DNA of 64,000 nt. It comes from Pseudomonadota bacterium (GTDB lineage Bacteria > Desulfobacterota > Binatia > Binatales > Binataceae). A model generated the notes under the pieces. That model was not told the DNA's origin, did no database searches, and saw only the letters and a program-made list of their open reading frames with translations. The position numbers were made by a program, and so were the translations under genes. Below are positions 56,363 to 63,717 of the stretch, in pieces. Numbering within the stretch: the first letter of the stretch is position 1; each line of letters begins with the position of its first letter. Location of the stretch: positions 186,001 through 250,000 of the forward strand of contig JAJPHZ010000039.1 of NCBI GenBank assembly GCA_021325025.1, read 5' to 3'.

Positions 56363-57094
56363 TTGGGAGCCTCGTGGCGACAAGTCAGCACCCTGCTGTT
56401 TGATTTTGGCGGCACGCTCGACGTGCCGGCGGTGCACTGGCTCGACCGTTTCTGGCGCCATTACTGTGACGCCGGCATAAACCTCAGTCGCGACGAGCTT
56501 GACCTTGCCTACGCTTACGCCACTCAACGAGGCTACGGGGCCGGCGATCGCATCTATGGCTATGGGCTGCGCCGACTGGTCGATGAGCTGGTGAAGTGGC
56601 AAATCGATTGCCTGCTGGAACATCTTCCCGGCCGTGTGCCGCCTTCTGTCCGCGACGCCGCCGCCGGCATTGCAGAGCGGTTTTGCGCGGAGAGCGCGGC
56701 CGGTTACCAGTGCAGCCGCGCGGCACTGGCTGCCTTGGCGCCGCGCTTTGCGATTGGAGTGGTATCGAATTTCTACGGCAACCTGGAAGCGGTTCTAAAT
56801 GAAGCGGGGCTGCTACCCCTCGTTGCCGCAGCGATCGATTCCTCGCGCGTGGGCGTTTTCAAACCGGACCCGGCCATCTACCGCACGGCGCTGGCGCGCC
56901 TCAAGGCGTCGCCGGAAGCCACCGCGATGGTCGGCGACTCGCTGTCGAAGGATTGCGCACCGGCGCAGCGGTTGGGGTTGCGGACGGTATGGCTGGCGCC
57001 TGCTTCGCGGTACACTCAGCCCAGCGAGGCACGTCCCGATTTGGTGGTGGGTAATCTTCAGGAACTGGTCGAGATCTGTCTTGGAGCCGATTGA
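56363..57094 (+). CDS. HAD-superfamily hydrolase
   Basis: 243 residues, HAD subfamily IA fold. Motif I is FDFGGTLDVP, where Asp14 is the nucleophile but the usual second Asp is Gly16. Motif II serine is in GVVSNFYGN, motif III is FKPDPAIYRTAL, and motif IV is VGDSLSKDC. Loss of the second Asp removes the standard acid/base of phosphatases, so the reaction may differ. The start is a TTG with little support. First gene of a tight plus-strand operon; its end overlaps the next gene by 14 bases. Confidence 0.84.
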   Translation: MGASWRQVSTLLFDFGGTLDVPAVHWLDRFWRHYCDAGINLSRDELDLAYAYATQRGYGAGDRIYGYGLRRLVDELVKWQIDCLLEHLPGRVPPSVRDAAAGIAERFCAESAAGYQCSRAALAALAPRFAIGVVSNFYGNLEAVLNEAGLLPLVAAAIDSSRVGVFKPDPAIYRTALARLKASPEATAMVGDSLSKDCAPAQRLGLRTVWLAPASRYTQPSEARPDLVVGNLQELVEICLGAD

Positions 57095-57803
57095 AGGGGC
57101 GATTTTGGCCGCCGGGCGGGGCGAACGGCTGCGCGCCGGCGGCCCTGACCTGCCCAAGCCGCTGGTCAGGCTGGCGGGCGAGCCGCTGTTGGCGCGCCAG
57201 GCGCGGTTTATGTTTGAAGCTGGAGCGCGCCGAGTTGTCGCCGTGGTCAACTCGGAAACCGCGTCGTTAATCGATCGCAACGCGATCGCGTTGCCCGCCG
57301 GGCTGTCGGTTGTGGTGCGCGATACGCCCAATTCGATGGAGACCCTGTTCGAACTGGGCGAGCATCTGACCAGCCGATGGTTTCTGGCGGCGACGGTGGA
57401 CGCGGTGCTGCCGGCCGGTGAGATGACGCACTTTGTGCAGCGTGCGCTGGCGCTTTGCTGCGCCGATGGGGCGCCGGCCAGCGGGGCGCTGGGTGTGGTG
57501 CGATGGCGCGGCGACGAACGTCCGTTGTTTGTCCAAGCGGACGCGGCCGGTGCGATCCGCACCGTCGGCGCGGCTCGCGGTGCGCTGGTCACGGCCGGCA
57601 TCTACTTCCTGCCCCAGTCGGTTTTCGCTTTTCGCTCACGTGCCCGCGAGATGCGGCTGTCGGCGCTACGCCAGTTTCTCGCCGGGCTGGTGCAGTGGGG
57701 CGTGCGGCTTGATGCGGTTGAATTGAGCGATGCGATTGATATCGACGTGGCCGAAGACCTGGAAGCGGCGGGCAAGCTGGTCCGGCCGCGCGGGAAGTGC
57801 TGA
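57081..57803 (+). CDS. Sugar/alcohol-phosphate nucleotidyltransferase
   Basis: About 240 residues from a TTG at 57081 inside the end of the HAD gene. The N-terminal nucleotide loop is intact (ILAAGRGERLRAGGPDLPKP), followed by LVRLAGEPLLARQARFMFEAG, VVVRDTPNSMETLFELGEH and the metal aspartate in TVDAVLP. It ends in a VELSDAIDIDVAEDLEAA segment. It should activate a phosphorylated alcohol or sugar with CTP or another NTP. It could supply the activated substrate missing from the divergent phosphotransferase with a degenerate domain. Confidence 0.85.
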   Translation: MEPIEGAILAAGRGERLRAGGPDLPKPLVRLAGEPLLARQARFMFEAGARRVVAVVNSETASLIDRNAIALPAGLSVVVRDTPNSMETLFELGEHLTSRWFLAATVDAVLPAGEMTHFVQRALALCCADGAPASGALGVVRWRGDERPLFVQADAAGAIRTVGAARGALVTAGIYFLPQSVFAFRSRAREMRLSALRQFLAGLVQWGVRLDAVELSDAIDIDVAEDLEAAGKLVRPRGKC

Positions 57804-58678
57804 CGGTGCGCGCGCTGGGAATATATCGCGAAAGCGAGTTCTCGCCGGGAAAGGTCGGCGCCGATGCCGCGATCATGGATGAGGTCCTGGCCATCCTGGC
57901 CGCCCATCGTATCGACACCTCAGCGCGTGCCGCGGCCGATTTCATCAACGGCGGTCTGCCCCAATGCGATCTGGTGCTGGCGATGTGTCAGAGCGAGCCG
58001 GCGCTGGCGCGCCTGGCGGCGATGCAGCAACAGGGCGCGCTGGTGGTCAATGCCCCGCAGGCGATTCGTTCCTGCTATCGCGACCGTCTGGGCCCGATGC
58101 TCAGGGAAGCGCGAGCGCCGGTGCCCGAGGGGACGCTGGTTGAGACCTCAGCCGCGGTTGAGCGGGCAGCGCTGGGCCCACTGGATCCGTCCCGCGGCAT
58201 CTACGTAAAGCGCGGCGACCTGCACGCGCTGTATGCCGGCGATGTGCGCCGCGTCGACGATGCTTCGTCGCTGGCGGCGGCGCTGGCGGATTTTGCCGCG
58301 CGCGGTATCCGGCTTGCCTACCTTCAAGCCGCGGTCGAGGGTAGGGTAGTGAAGTTCTATGGCGTAAGCGGCGGCGGATATTTCAGCCTCGTCCAGGCCG
58401 AGGGTGCGTCCGGCTCATTGATTGTACGCCTCCATGACGCGGCGCAGCGCGCGGCGGCGGCGCTGGGACTGGAGGTATGGGGCGGCGACGCGATCGTGGA
58501 CGGCGGGCAATTCAAGATCGTGGACTTCAACGACTGGCCCAGCTTCGAGCGCGTCAGGGAAGCGGCCGCCGGGGCAATCGCACGGCGAGTAGTTGAATTA
58601 TTGAGTAACGAGAAGAGGGAAACGAGAGAGGAGAGGCGTGCGGGGGAGAGCAATCGGAAAATGGAAGCGAAAGGATAG
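57797..58678 (+). CDS. ATP-grasp domain ligase
   Basis: 293 residues from a GTG overlapping the previous stop by 7 bases. The N-terminal pre-ATP-grasp region (QCDLVLAMCQSEPALARL) is followed by VVNAPQAIRSCYRDRLGPML. The ATP-grasp core has the nucleotide lysine in IYVKRGDLHALYAGDVRRV, the AYLQAAVEGRVVKFYGVSGG strand and metal-binding IVDFNDWPSF. Related to D-Ala-D-Ala/RimK-type ligases forming an amide or phosphoester from a carboxylate. The last ~25 residues are a charged tail (NEKRETREERRAGESNRKME) that may be non-functional. Substrate unknown. Confidence 0.8.
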   Translation: MLTVRALGIYRESEFSPGKVGADAAIMDEVLAILAAHRIDTSARAAADFINGGLPQCDLVLAMCQSEPALARLAAMQQQGALVVNAPQAIRSCYRDRLGPMLREARAPVPEGTLVETSAAVERAALGPLDPSRGIYVKRGDLHALYAGDVRRVDDASSLAAALADFAARGIRLAYLQAAVEGRVVKFYGVSGGGYFSLVQAEGASGSLIVRLHDAAQRAAAALGLEVWGGDAIVDGGQFKIVDFNDWPSFERVREAAAGAIARRVVELLSNEKRETREERRAGESNRKMEAKG

Positions 58679-58742
58679 CCATTGCGCTTCATTAGTATAT
58701 TTTCCGATTGCCGGTTTCGCTTTTCTCGTTTCGTCAATCAGC

Positions 58743-60104
58743 ATGAAAGCCAAAATGAACAAACTTCCTTCGATCACCACTCCCGTTCCGGGGCCGCGCT
58801 CGCGCGCTTTGTTCCAGGCCGAAGAGCGCCATCTGGCCCCCGGCCGCCAGCGGATCTCATCGTTGGCAGGCGTCGCGTTCGACCATGGCGAGGGCGCCAC
58901 GCTTACCGACGTTGACGGCAACGTTTATCTCGACTTCTTTGCCGGCGTGGCGGTTGCCAGCCTCGGCCACGGCCATCCGGCGATGTCCAAAGCGCTGGCC
59001 GAGCAGGCGGCGCGCTTGATGGTGGGGACGTTTGCGACTCCCGAGCGCGCCGAATCCTTCAAGGCGCTGGCTGACTCCGCGCCCGCGCCGCTTAAGCGCT
59101 TCCATCTCTACAGCGGCGGCGCCGAAGCGGTCGAGGCTGCGCTGCGTGCGGCGCGCTCCTACACCGGCAAGCACGAGGTGGTGGGCTTCTGGGGCGGGTT
59201 TCACGGCAAGACCGGCGGCGTGATGGGACTTATCGGCGACGAATCCAAACAGGGCTATGGTCCGCTGCCCGGCGGGCAGCATCTGGTGCCTTATGCCGAC
59301 TGCTACCGATGTCCGTTCAAGCTGGAATATCCCGGGTGCGGGATGTTCTGCGTGGAGTTCGCCCGCAAGCAGATCAAAAACAGCTCGGCAGGCGCCATCG
59401 CGGCGGTGTTGGTCGAACCATTTCAGGGTACCGCGGGCAACGTGATCCCGCCCGACGAATTCCTGCCCGCGGTGGGGGAGATCGCGCGCGAGAACGGCGC
59501 CGTGCTGATCGCCGATGAGATGATCACCGGCTTTGGCCGCACGGGAAAGATGTGGGGCGTGGAGCACACCGGGGTACGCCCCGATATCATGACGGTCGGC
59601 AAGGGCATGGGCTCGGGCTTTCCGGTATCGGGCGTGCTGATGACCGAAGAAGTCGCGCAGGCCAAGCCGTTCTCCAAGCCCAGTGCTTCCTCCTCCAGTT
59701 ATGGCGGCAATCCGCTGGCGGCGGTGGCGGTGGGTCAGACGCTGCGCGCGATCCGCGAGGAGCAGCTGGTCGACAACTCACGTGAGGTGGGCGCTATGCT
59801 GCTGGCGCGACTGCAGGCGCTCAAGGACAAATTCGAGTTCGTCGGCGACGTGCGCGGGCGCGGCCTGATGATCGGAATCGACCTGGTGCGCGATCGCCGC
59901 ACCCGGGAGGGACTGAGCCGGCGCGTCACCGAAGTCATCTTCAAGGAGGCGCTGCGGCGCGGACTGCTGATCATGGGCTACTTCCCGCGTATCCGCATCA
60001 ATCCGCCGCTGGTGATCACGCAGGAGCAGGCCGAGGCGGGCGCAGCGATCCTGGAGGAAGTGTTCGCCTACGTCCGCGATCATCTCAACTGGCGGGAGGC
60101 TTGA
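58743..60104 (+). CDS. Class III PLP aminotransferase
   Basis: About 453 residues from the ATG at 58743 (58755 is an alternative; neither has a strong site). The 4-aminobutyrate/ornithine aminotransferase fold is clear: TLTDVDGNVYLDFFAGVAVA, YSGGAEAVEAALRAAR, WGGFHGKTGGVMGL, and the metal/PLP aspartate in ADEMITGFGRTGK. The Schiff-base lysine is in MTVGKGMGSGFPVSG. An unusual cysteine-rich insert (DCYRCPFKLEYPGCGMFC) lies near residue 185. It transfers an amino group to a small aldehyde or ketone; in this operon it may aminate the polyol precursor. Confidence 0.87.
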   Translation: MKAKMNKLPSITTPVPGPRSRALFQAEERHLAPGRQRISSLAGVAFDHGEGATLTDVDGNVYLDFFAGVAVASLGHGHPAMSKALAEQAARLMVGTFATPERAESFKALADSAPAPLKRFHLYSGGAEAVEAALRAARSYTGKHEVVGFWGGFHGKTGGVMGLIGDESKQGYGPLPGGQHLVPYADCYRCPFKLEYPGCGMFCVEFARKQIKNSSAGAIAAVLVEPFQGTAGNVIPPDEFLPAVGEIARENGAVLIADEMITGFGRTGKMWGVEHTGVRPDIMTVGKGMGSGFPVSGVLMTEEVAQAKPFSKPSASSSSYGGNPLAAVAVGQTLRAIREEQLVDNSREVGAMLLARLQALKDKFEFVGDVRGRGLMIGIDLVRDRRTREGLSRRVTEVIFKEALRRGLLIMGYFPRIRINPPLVITQEQAEAGAAILEEVFAYVRDHLNWREA

Positions 60105-60111
60105 GCGGGCG

Positions 60112-60588
60112 ATGGCGGAGAATGCCGGAAACGTGGCGCTGTTCTGCGACCTGGGCGGAACCCTGATCGAACTGGACGACAATCGCGACCTGCCCGCCGA
60201 CCCGCGCGGCAACCCGATCATCAAGTTGCTGCCTGGCGTGGTGCAAACGCTGCGGCCCATCCGCGACCATCTGATCTTCATCGTCACCAACCAGCGCGGC
60301 ATCAAGCGCGGACGTTTTACCCGCGAGCAGGTCGAAGCGGGAATCGCGGAGCTCGACCGCCAGTTGGGTGGAATCCTGACCGCGTGGGAGATTTGCCCGC
60401 ACGGTCCCGAGGACGGCTGCGCCTGCCGCAAACCGGCGCCGGGGATGGTGCTGGAGTTGGCGCGCAACTACGGCGTCGACCTGGCGGGCTCCACGATGGT
60501 GGGCGATCAGGAAGTGGACGAGCAGTGCGCCAAAGCCGCGGGAATCGGGCGCTTCGTGTACGCCCGCGAGTTCTTCAAAGCGGGATGA
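60112..60588 (+). CDS. HAD-IIIA (GmhB-like) phosphatase family protein
   Basis: 158 residues with the GmhB layout: motif I at Asp13 (FCDLGGTLIE), IVTNQRGIKRGRF and the zinc site Cys95, His97, Cys103, Cys105 (CPHGPEDGCACRKP). GmhB removes the 7-phosphate of D-glycero-D-manno-heptose bisphosphate. Here the second motif-I aspartate is Gly15, as in the other HAD of this operon, which questions normal phosphatase chemistry. It starts 7 bases after the aminotransferase stop. Motif IV is STMVGDQEVDEQ. Confidence 0.84.
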   Translation: MAENAGNVALFCDLGGTLIELDDNRDLPADPRGNPIIKLLPGVVQTLRPIRDHLIFIVTNQRGIKRGRFTREQVEAGIAELDRQLGGILTAWEICPHGPEDGCACRKPAPGMVLELARNYGVDLAGSTMVGDQEVDEQCAKAAGIGRFVYAREFFKAG

Positions 60589-60607
60589 CGGCGCTTAAGC
60601 CGCACCA

Positions 60608-60639
60608 GATGTGTATGATGGTTGCCAACCATGCACATC
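60608..60639. repeat. Imperfect palindrome between the HAD and LLM genes
   Basis: GATGTG-TATG-ATGGTTG-C-CAACCAT-G-CACATC: a 7-bp inner stem and 6-bp outer stem separated by a small asymmetric loop, followed by no T-tract. It lies 170 bases upstream of the monooxygenase gene, so it could be an operator or RNA hairpin rather than a terminator. Confidence 0.6.
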
Positions 60640-60808
60640 ACCAGGCGGCGAGGCTGGGGCTGCGTCCACTGTGTTACCAGCGGCTGAATCCGTCGCGATT
60701 TGCTGAAAGGGAACCGAGCAGCTACTGCAATCGGTGCTGTTGGCCTCATCGGCGGGCTTTGCGCTATGACATCGGGGCAGTGTCCACGACCGCGCGGAGG
60801 AAGATGAG

Positions 60809-61696
60809 ATGAAAATCGGCGTATCGGTGTTCGCCAACGAACGCACCGCGAAGCCTGACTTGATGTTTCGCAGGGTCGAGGAGCTCGGCTTCGACGCCCT
60901 GATCGTGCCCGAACACGCCATCATTCCCGTCAAGCACAGAACGCCCTATCCGGCCGGCGGCGGCGAGATTCCCGATTGGTATTCGCACATGCCCGATCCG
61001 TTCGTGCTGCTGGGAATCGCCGCGGCCGTCACCAGCCGCATCAAGCTGATGACCGGCATCTGCCTGGTGCCCGAACACAATCCGCTGGTGCTGGCCAAGG
61101 AGGTCGCGACGGTGGACTATTTCTCGGGCGGCCGGATGTGGTTTGGGATCGGCGCGGGATGGCTGGCCGACGAAACCGAAATCATGGGCGTGGAGTTCGC
61201 TAAACGATGGCCGGTGACGCGCGAGTATATCCGGGCGATGAAGGAACTGTGGACCAAGGACGAGGCCAGCTTCGAGGGCAAGTACGTCAAGTTCCCTGCG
61301 GTGCGCAGTTATCCCAAGCCCGCGCAAAAGCCGCATCCCCCCGTGCTGATCGGCGCCAACGGCGGCGCCAAGGGACCCCAGCGCGTGCTGCGCGACGTGG
61401 TCGAGATTGGCGACGGCTGGATGCCGTTGCGGCTTAAGCCGGCACAACTGACCGAGCAGTTGGCGATCCTCAAGAAGATGTGCGCCGACGCCGGCCGCGA
61501 CTTCAGCAAGATCGACATCACCATGTTCCGCCCCTTCGAGCACGACGACATCAAGCGCACCTTCGAGGAATACGAAGCCGCCGGATGCCATAGAATCGTG
61601 GTCGGCACCGAAGCGCTGTATCGCAGAGGGGTCGCGTTGGAGCCTGCCACGTGGCGCAAGGAGTTGGAGGATTTGGCGCGGCGCTACCTGGTGTAG
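60809..61696 (+). CDS. LLM-class (F420-type) oxidoreductase
   Basis: 295 residues, with GAGGAAG before the ATG. The luciferase-like barrel has MKIGVSVFANERTAKPD, LGFDALIVPEHAIIPVKHRT, SRIKLMTGICLVPEHNPLVL, DYFSGGRMWFGIGAGWLADE and VLIGANGGAKGPQRVLRD. Its length and blocks match the F420-dependent branch of the family, although F420 synthesis genes are not in the window. It may belong with the operon ahead of it or with the Gfo/Idh gene behind it; a 220-base gap separates it from the former. Confidence 0.87.
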   Translation: MKIGVSVFANERTAKPDLMFRRVEELGFDALIVPEHAIIPVKHRTPYPAGGGEIPDWYSHMPDPFVLLGIAAAVTSRIKLMTGICLVPEHNPLVLAKEVATVDYFSGGRMWFGIGAGWLADETEIMGVEFAKRWPVTREYIRAMKELWTKDEASFEGKYVKFPAVRSYPKPAQKPHPPVLIGANGGAKGPQRVLRDVVEIGDGWMPLRLKPAQLTEQLAILKKMCADAGRDFSKIDITMFRPFEHDDIKRTFEEYEAAGCHRIVVGTEALYRRGVALEPATWRKELEDLARRYLV

Positions 61697-61778
61697 GAGA
61701 CCTGAACCCTGACCCGGTCCTGGAACGGGAAGGGGGCAGGGGTTAAGTTTCTGACGCGGCCAACCGGGAGTTACTTCA

Positions 61779-62813
61779 CTGAAACTGCGAGGCGCAATTT
61801 CCGGCTTCGGGCAGGTGGCCGAACTGGGCCATATGCCGGGATGGCGGCGGCGGCGCGACGTCGAAATCGTCGCGATTCACGAGCCGGCAGCAGCGCGCCG
61901 CCAGGCTGCGCTGCGCACCAATATCCGCGTCTACGAGGACCTCGATCTGCTGCTGGCGGGCGAATCGCCCGACTTTGTCGATATTGCAAGTCCGCCCGCT
62001 TATCATGCCGATGCCGCGCGCGCGGCGCTGGAAGCGGGCGCCCACGTGCTGGTGGAAAAGCCGCTGTGCCTTGACAGCTCTACACTTGAAGCTTTGCGCG
62101 CGCTTGCGGCGTCGCGCGGGCGGCTGCTGTTCTGCGTCCACAACTGGAAGCATTCGCCGGTTTACCGCGCCGCCTTCGACGCCGTCAGCGCCGGACGCCT
62201 TGGCGAGTTATACTACTGTATGTTAACACGGCTGCGGACGCAGCAGGCGGGCGGCGCGCCCTGGCGCGTGGATCCGGTGATCGGGGGCGGCGGAATCCTG
62301 ATCGATCACGGATGGCACGTCTTTTACCTGATGCAGTGGCTGATGGGCGGACGGGCGCCGCGCTCGGTCGCGGCGCAGTTGGGCATCTTTGCGCCCGGCG
62401 TCGTCGATGAGGTTGCCGACCTGACCGCGACCTTTGCCGGCGATGGGCTCGGCTATATCCATCTGTCATGGCGCGCGCCGGTCCGGCGCACTTCGGCGAT
62501 GCTCTACGGGCGCGAGGGGATGCTCGAAATCGAAGACAACTCAATCCGTTTGACCAGCCGCTCGGGTCGGCGCGAGCAACTTCCGGTAATCGAGGAGCCC
62601 GACAACTCCTACCATCCGACCTGGTTCGCCGCCCTGGCTGAAGAATTTGAAGCGGCGATTGCACAGGGACCGCAGGGCCCGATCGCGCAGCAAAACCAAC
62701 ACGAAGCGGCAACCGCCCTGGCGATGCTGGAAGCGGCCAAGGCCTCCCACGCCGCCGCCGGCACGCCGGTCGCGCTGGGCCCGTCAGGGAGCGGAAAATC
62801 AGGGAATTGCTAA
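61779..62813 (+). CDS. Gfo/Idh/MocA-family dehydrogenase with a CTG start
   Basis: About 344 residues. The dinucleotide loop AISGFGQVAELGHMPGW is encoded from base 61794, upstream of the first GTG at 61815. No ATG, GTG or TTG lies between the in-frame TGA at 61752 and that loop. CTG at 61779 has GGGAG 8 bases upstream and gives LKLRGAISGFG, so it is the likely start. Further marks are VLVEKPLCLDSS (catalytic Lys of the EKP motif), DHGWHVFYLMQW and the C-terminal beta sheet. It oxidises or reduces a sugar or cyclitol with NAD(P). Confidence 0.85.
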   Translation: MKLRGAISGFGQVAELGHMPGWRRRRDVEIVAIHEPAAARRQAALRTNIRVYEDLDLLLAGESPDFVDIASPPAYHADAARAALEAGAHVLVEKPLCLDSSTLEALRALAASRGRLLFCVHNWKHSPVYRAAFDAVSAGRLGELYYCMLTRLRTQQAGGAPWRVDPVIGGGGILIDHGWHVFYLMQWLMGGRAPRSVAAQLGIFAPGVVDEVADLTATFAGDGLGYIHLSWRAPVRRTSAMLYGREGMLEIEDNSIRLTSRSGRREQLPVIEEPDNSYHPTWFAALAEEFEAAIAQGPQGPIAQQNQHEAATALAMLEAAKASHAAAGTPVALGPSGSGKSGNC

Positions 62814-62856
62814 GGGCTTGTTGATTTTCTGCGGCGCCCTTCGTCAGCTTCCTGCC

Positions 62857-62884
62857 CGCCCCTCTTGACTTGCCCGGAGGGGCG
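62857..62884. terminator. Terminator-like hairpin after the Gfo/Idh gene
   Basis: CGCCCCTC (62857-62864) and GAGGGGCG (62877-62884) pair around a 12-base loop, 43 bases past the stop. There is no T-tract, so it is only probable. Confidence 0.45.
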
Positions 62885-63063
62885 CGTCAGAGTTGCCATT
62901 GACCGACGGGTTAGGGATGGGGCGGCAGGCTGGCTCCCGGCAGCGGGAGGTCAATACGACGGTTCGGCGAGACCTTCGCCGGCATTCCGCCATGGACAAG
63001 GAGTTCGGAGACAGGCAGAGCGGGCGCTGAGGGCTTGGGAATCGTCCGGGCCGATGGAAGGCA

Positions 63064-63702
63064 ATGGTTACGGCGGGAGGGCAGGCTCAGAACCAGGATT
63101 CACGCGACGAGATTCTAAAGGCAGCGATACGGCTGTTTGCCACCCGCGGCTTTCATGAGACTTCGATGTCGGAGGTGGCGCGCGAGGCCAAGGTCAGCAA
63201 AGCCCTGATCTTCTGGCACTTCAAGACCAAGGAGGACCTGTTCCTGGCGGTCCTGAACAAGCTGCTGGAGCCGTATGTGATTGACTTTGCCGAGGAGTCG
63301 GAGAAGCTCGACGCGCGCGAGCAGATCCGCAAGCTGATTGGCGGCTATGTCAATTTTGTGCGCGAAAATGCCAGTTCGGTCAGCTTTTTCCTGCGCCGTT
63401 TCATGAGCGGTGAAGAGATGCCCGAAGCATTTACGGAACAAATCCGCCGCCTTTACGATTTGTATAAAGCGCTGCTGACCGATCGCATTCGTCTGGGTCA
63501 GGAAAAAGGGCTGTGCGCGCGGTCCAATCAGCCCGAGGTGCTGGCGGACTTCGTGATGGCGGCGCTTAACGGATTGCTGATCAACCTGTTGTTCATGAGC
63601 CAGGCGCCGTTTGACCTCGACAGCGCCCTGGCAATGCTTTACAGACTGCTGTTCGGCGACGTACCGGGTGCGGCGCCTCAGGCCGAACCCGCAGCCCACT
63701 GA
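63064..63702 (+). CDS. TetR/AcrR-family transcriptional regulator
   Basis: 212 residues. The N-terminal helix-turn-helix is standard (DEILKAAIRLFATRGFHETS, then MSEVAREAKVSKALIFWHFK). The ligand domain is helical (FVRENASSVSFFLRRFMSGE, LADFVMAALNGLLINLLFMS). It ends 15 bases before hpnH and is therefore probably co-transcribed with, and regulating, the hopanoid genes. The start has no clear ribosome binding site. Confidence 0.9.
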   Translation: MVTAGGQAQNQDSRDEILKAAIRLFATRGFHETSMSEVAREAKVSKALIFWHFKTKEDLFLAVLNKLLEPYVIDFAEESEKLDAREQIRKLIGGYVNFVRENASSVSFFLRRFMSGEEMPEAFTEQIRRLYDLYKALLTDRIRLGQEKGLCARSNQPEVLADFVMAALNGLLINLLFMSQAPFDLDSALAMLYRLLFGDVPGAAPQAEPAAH

Positions 63703-63717
63703 CAGGAGAATCGCGCC

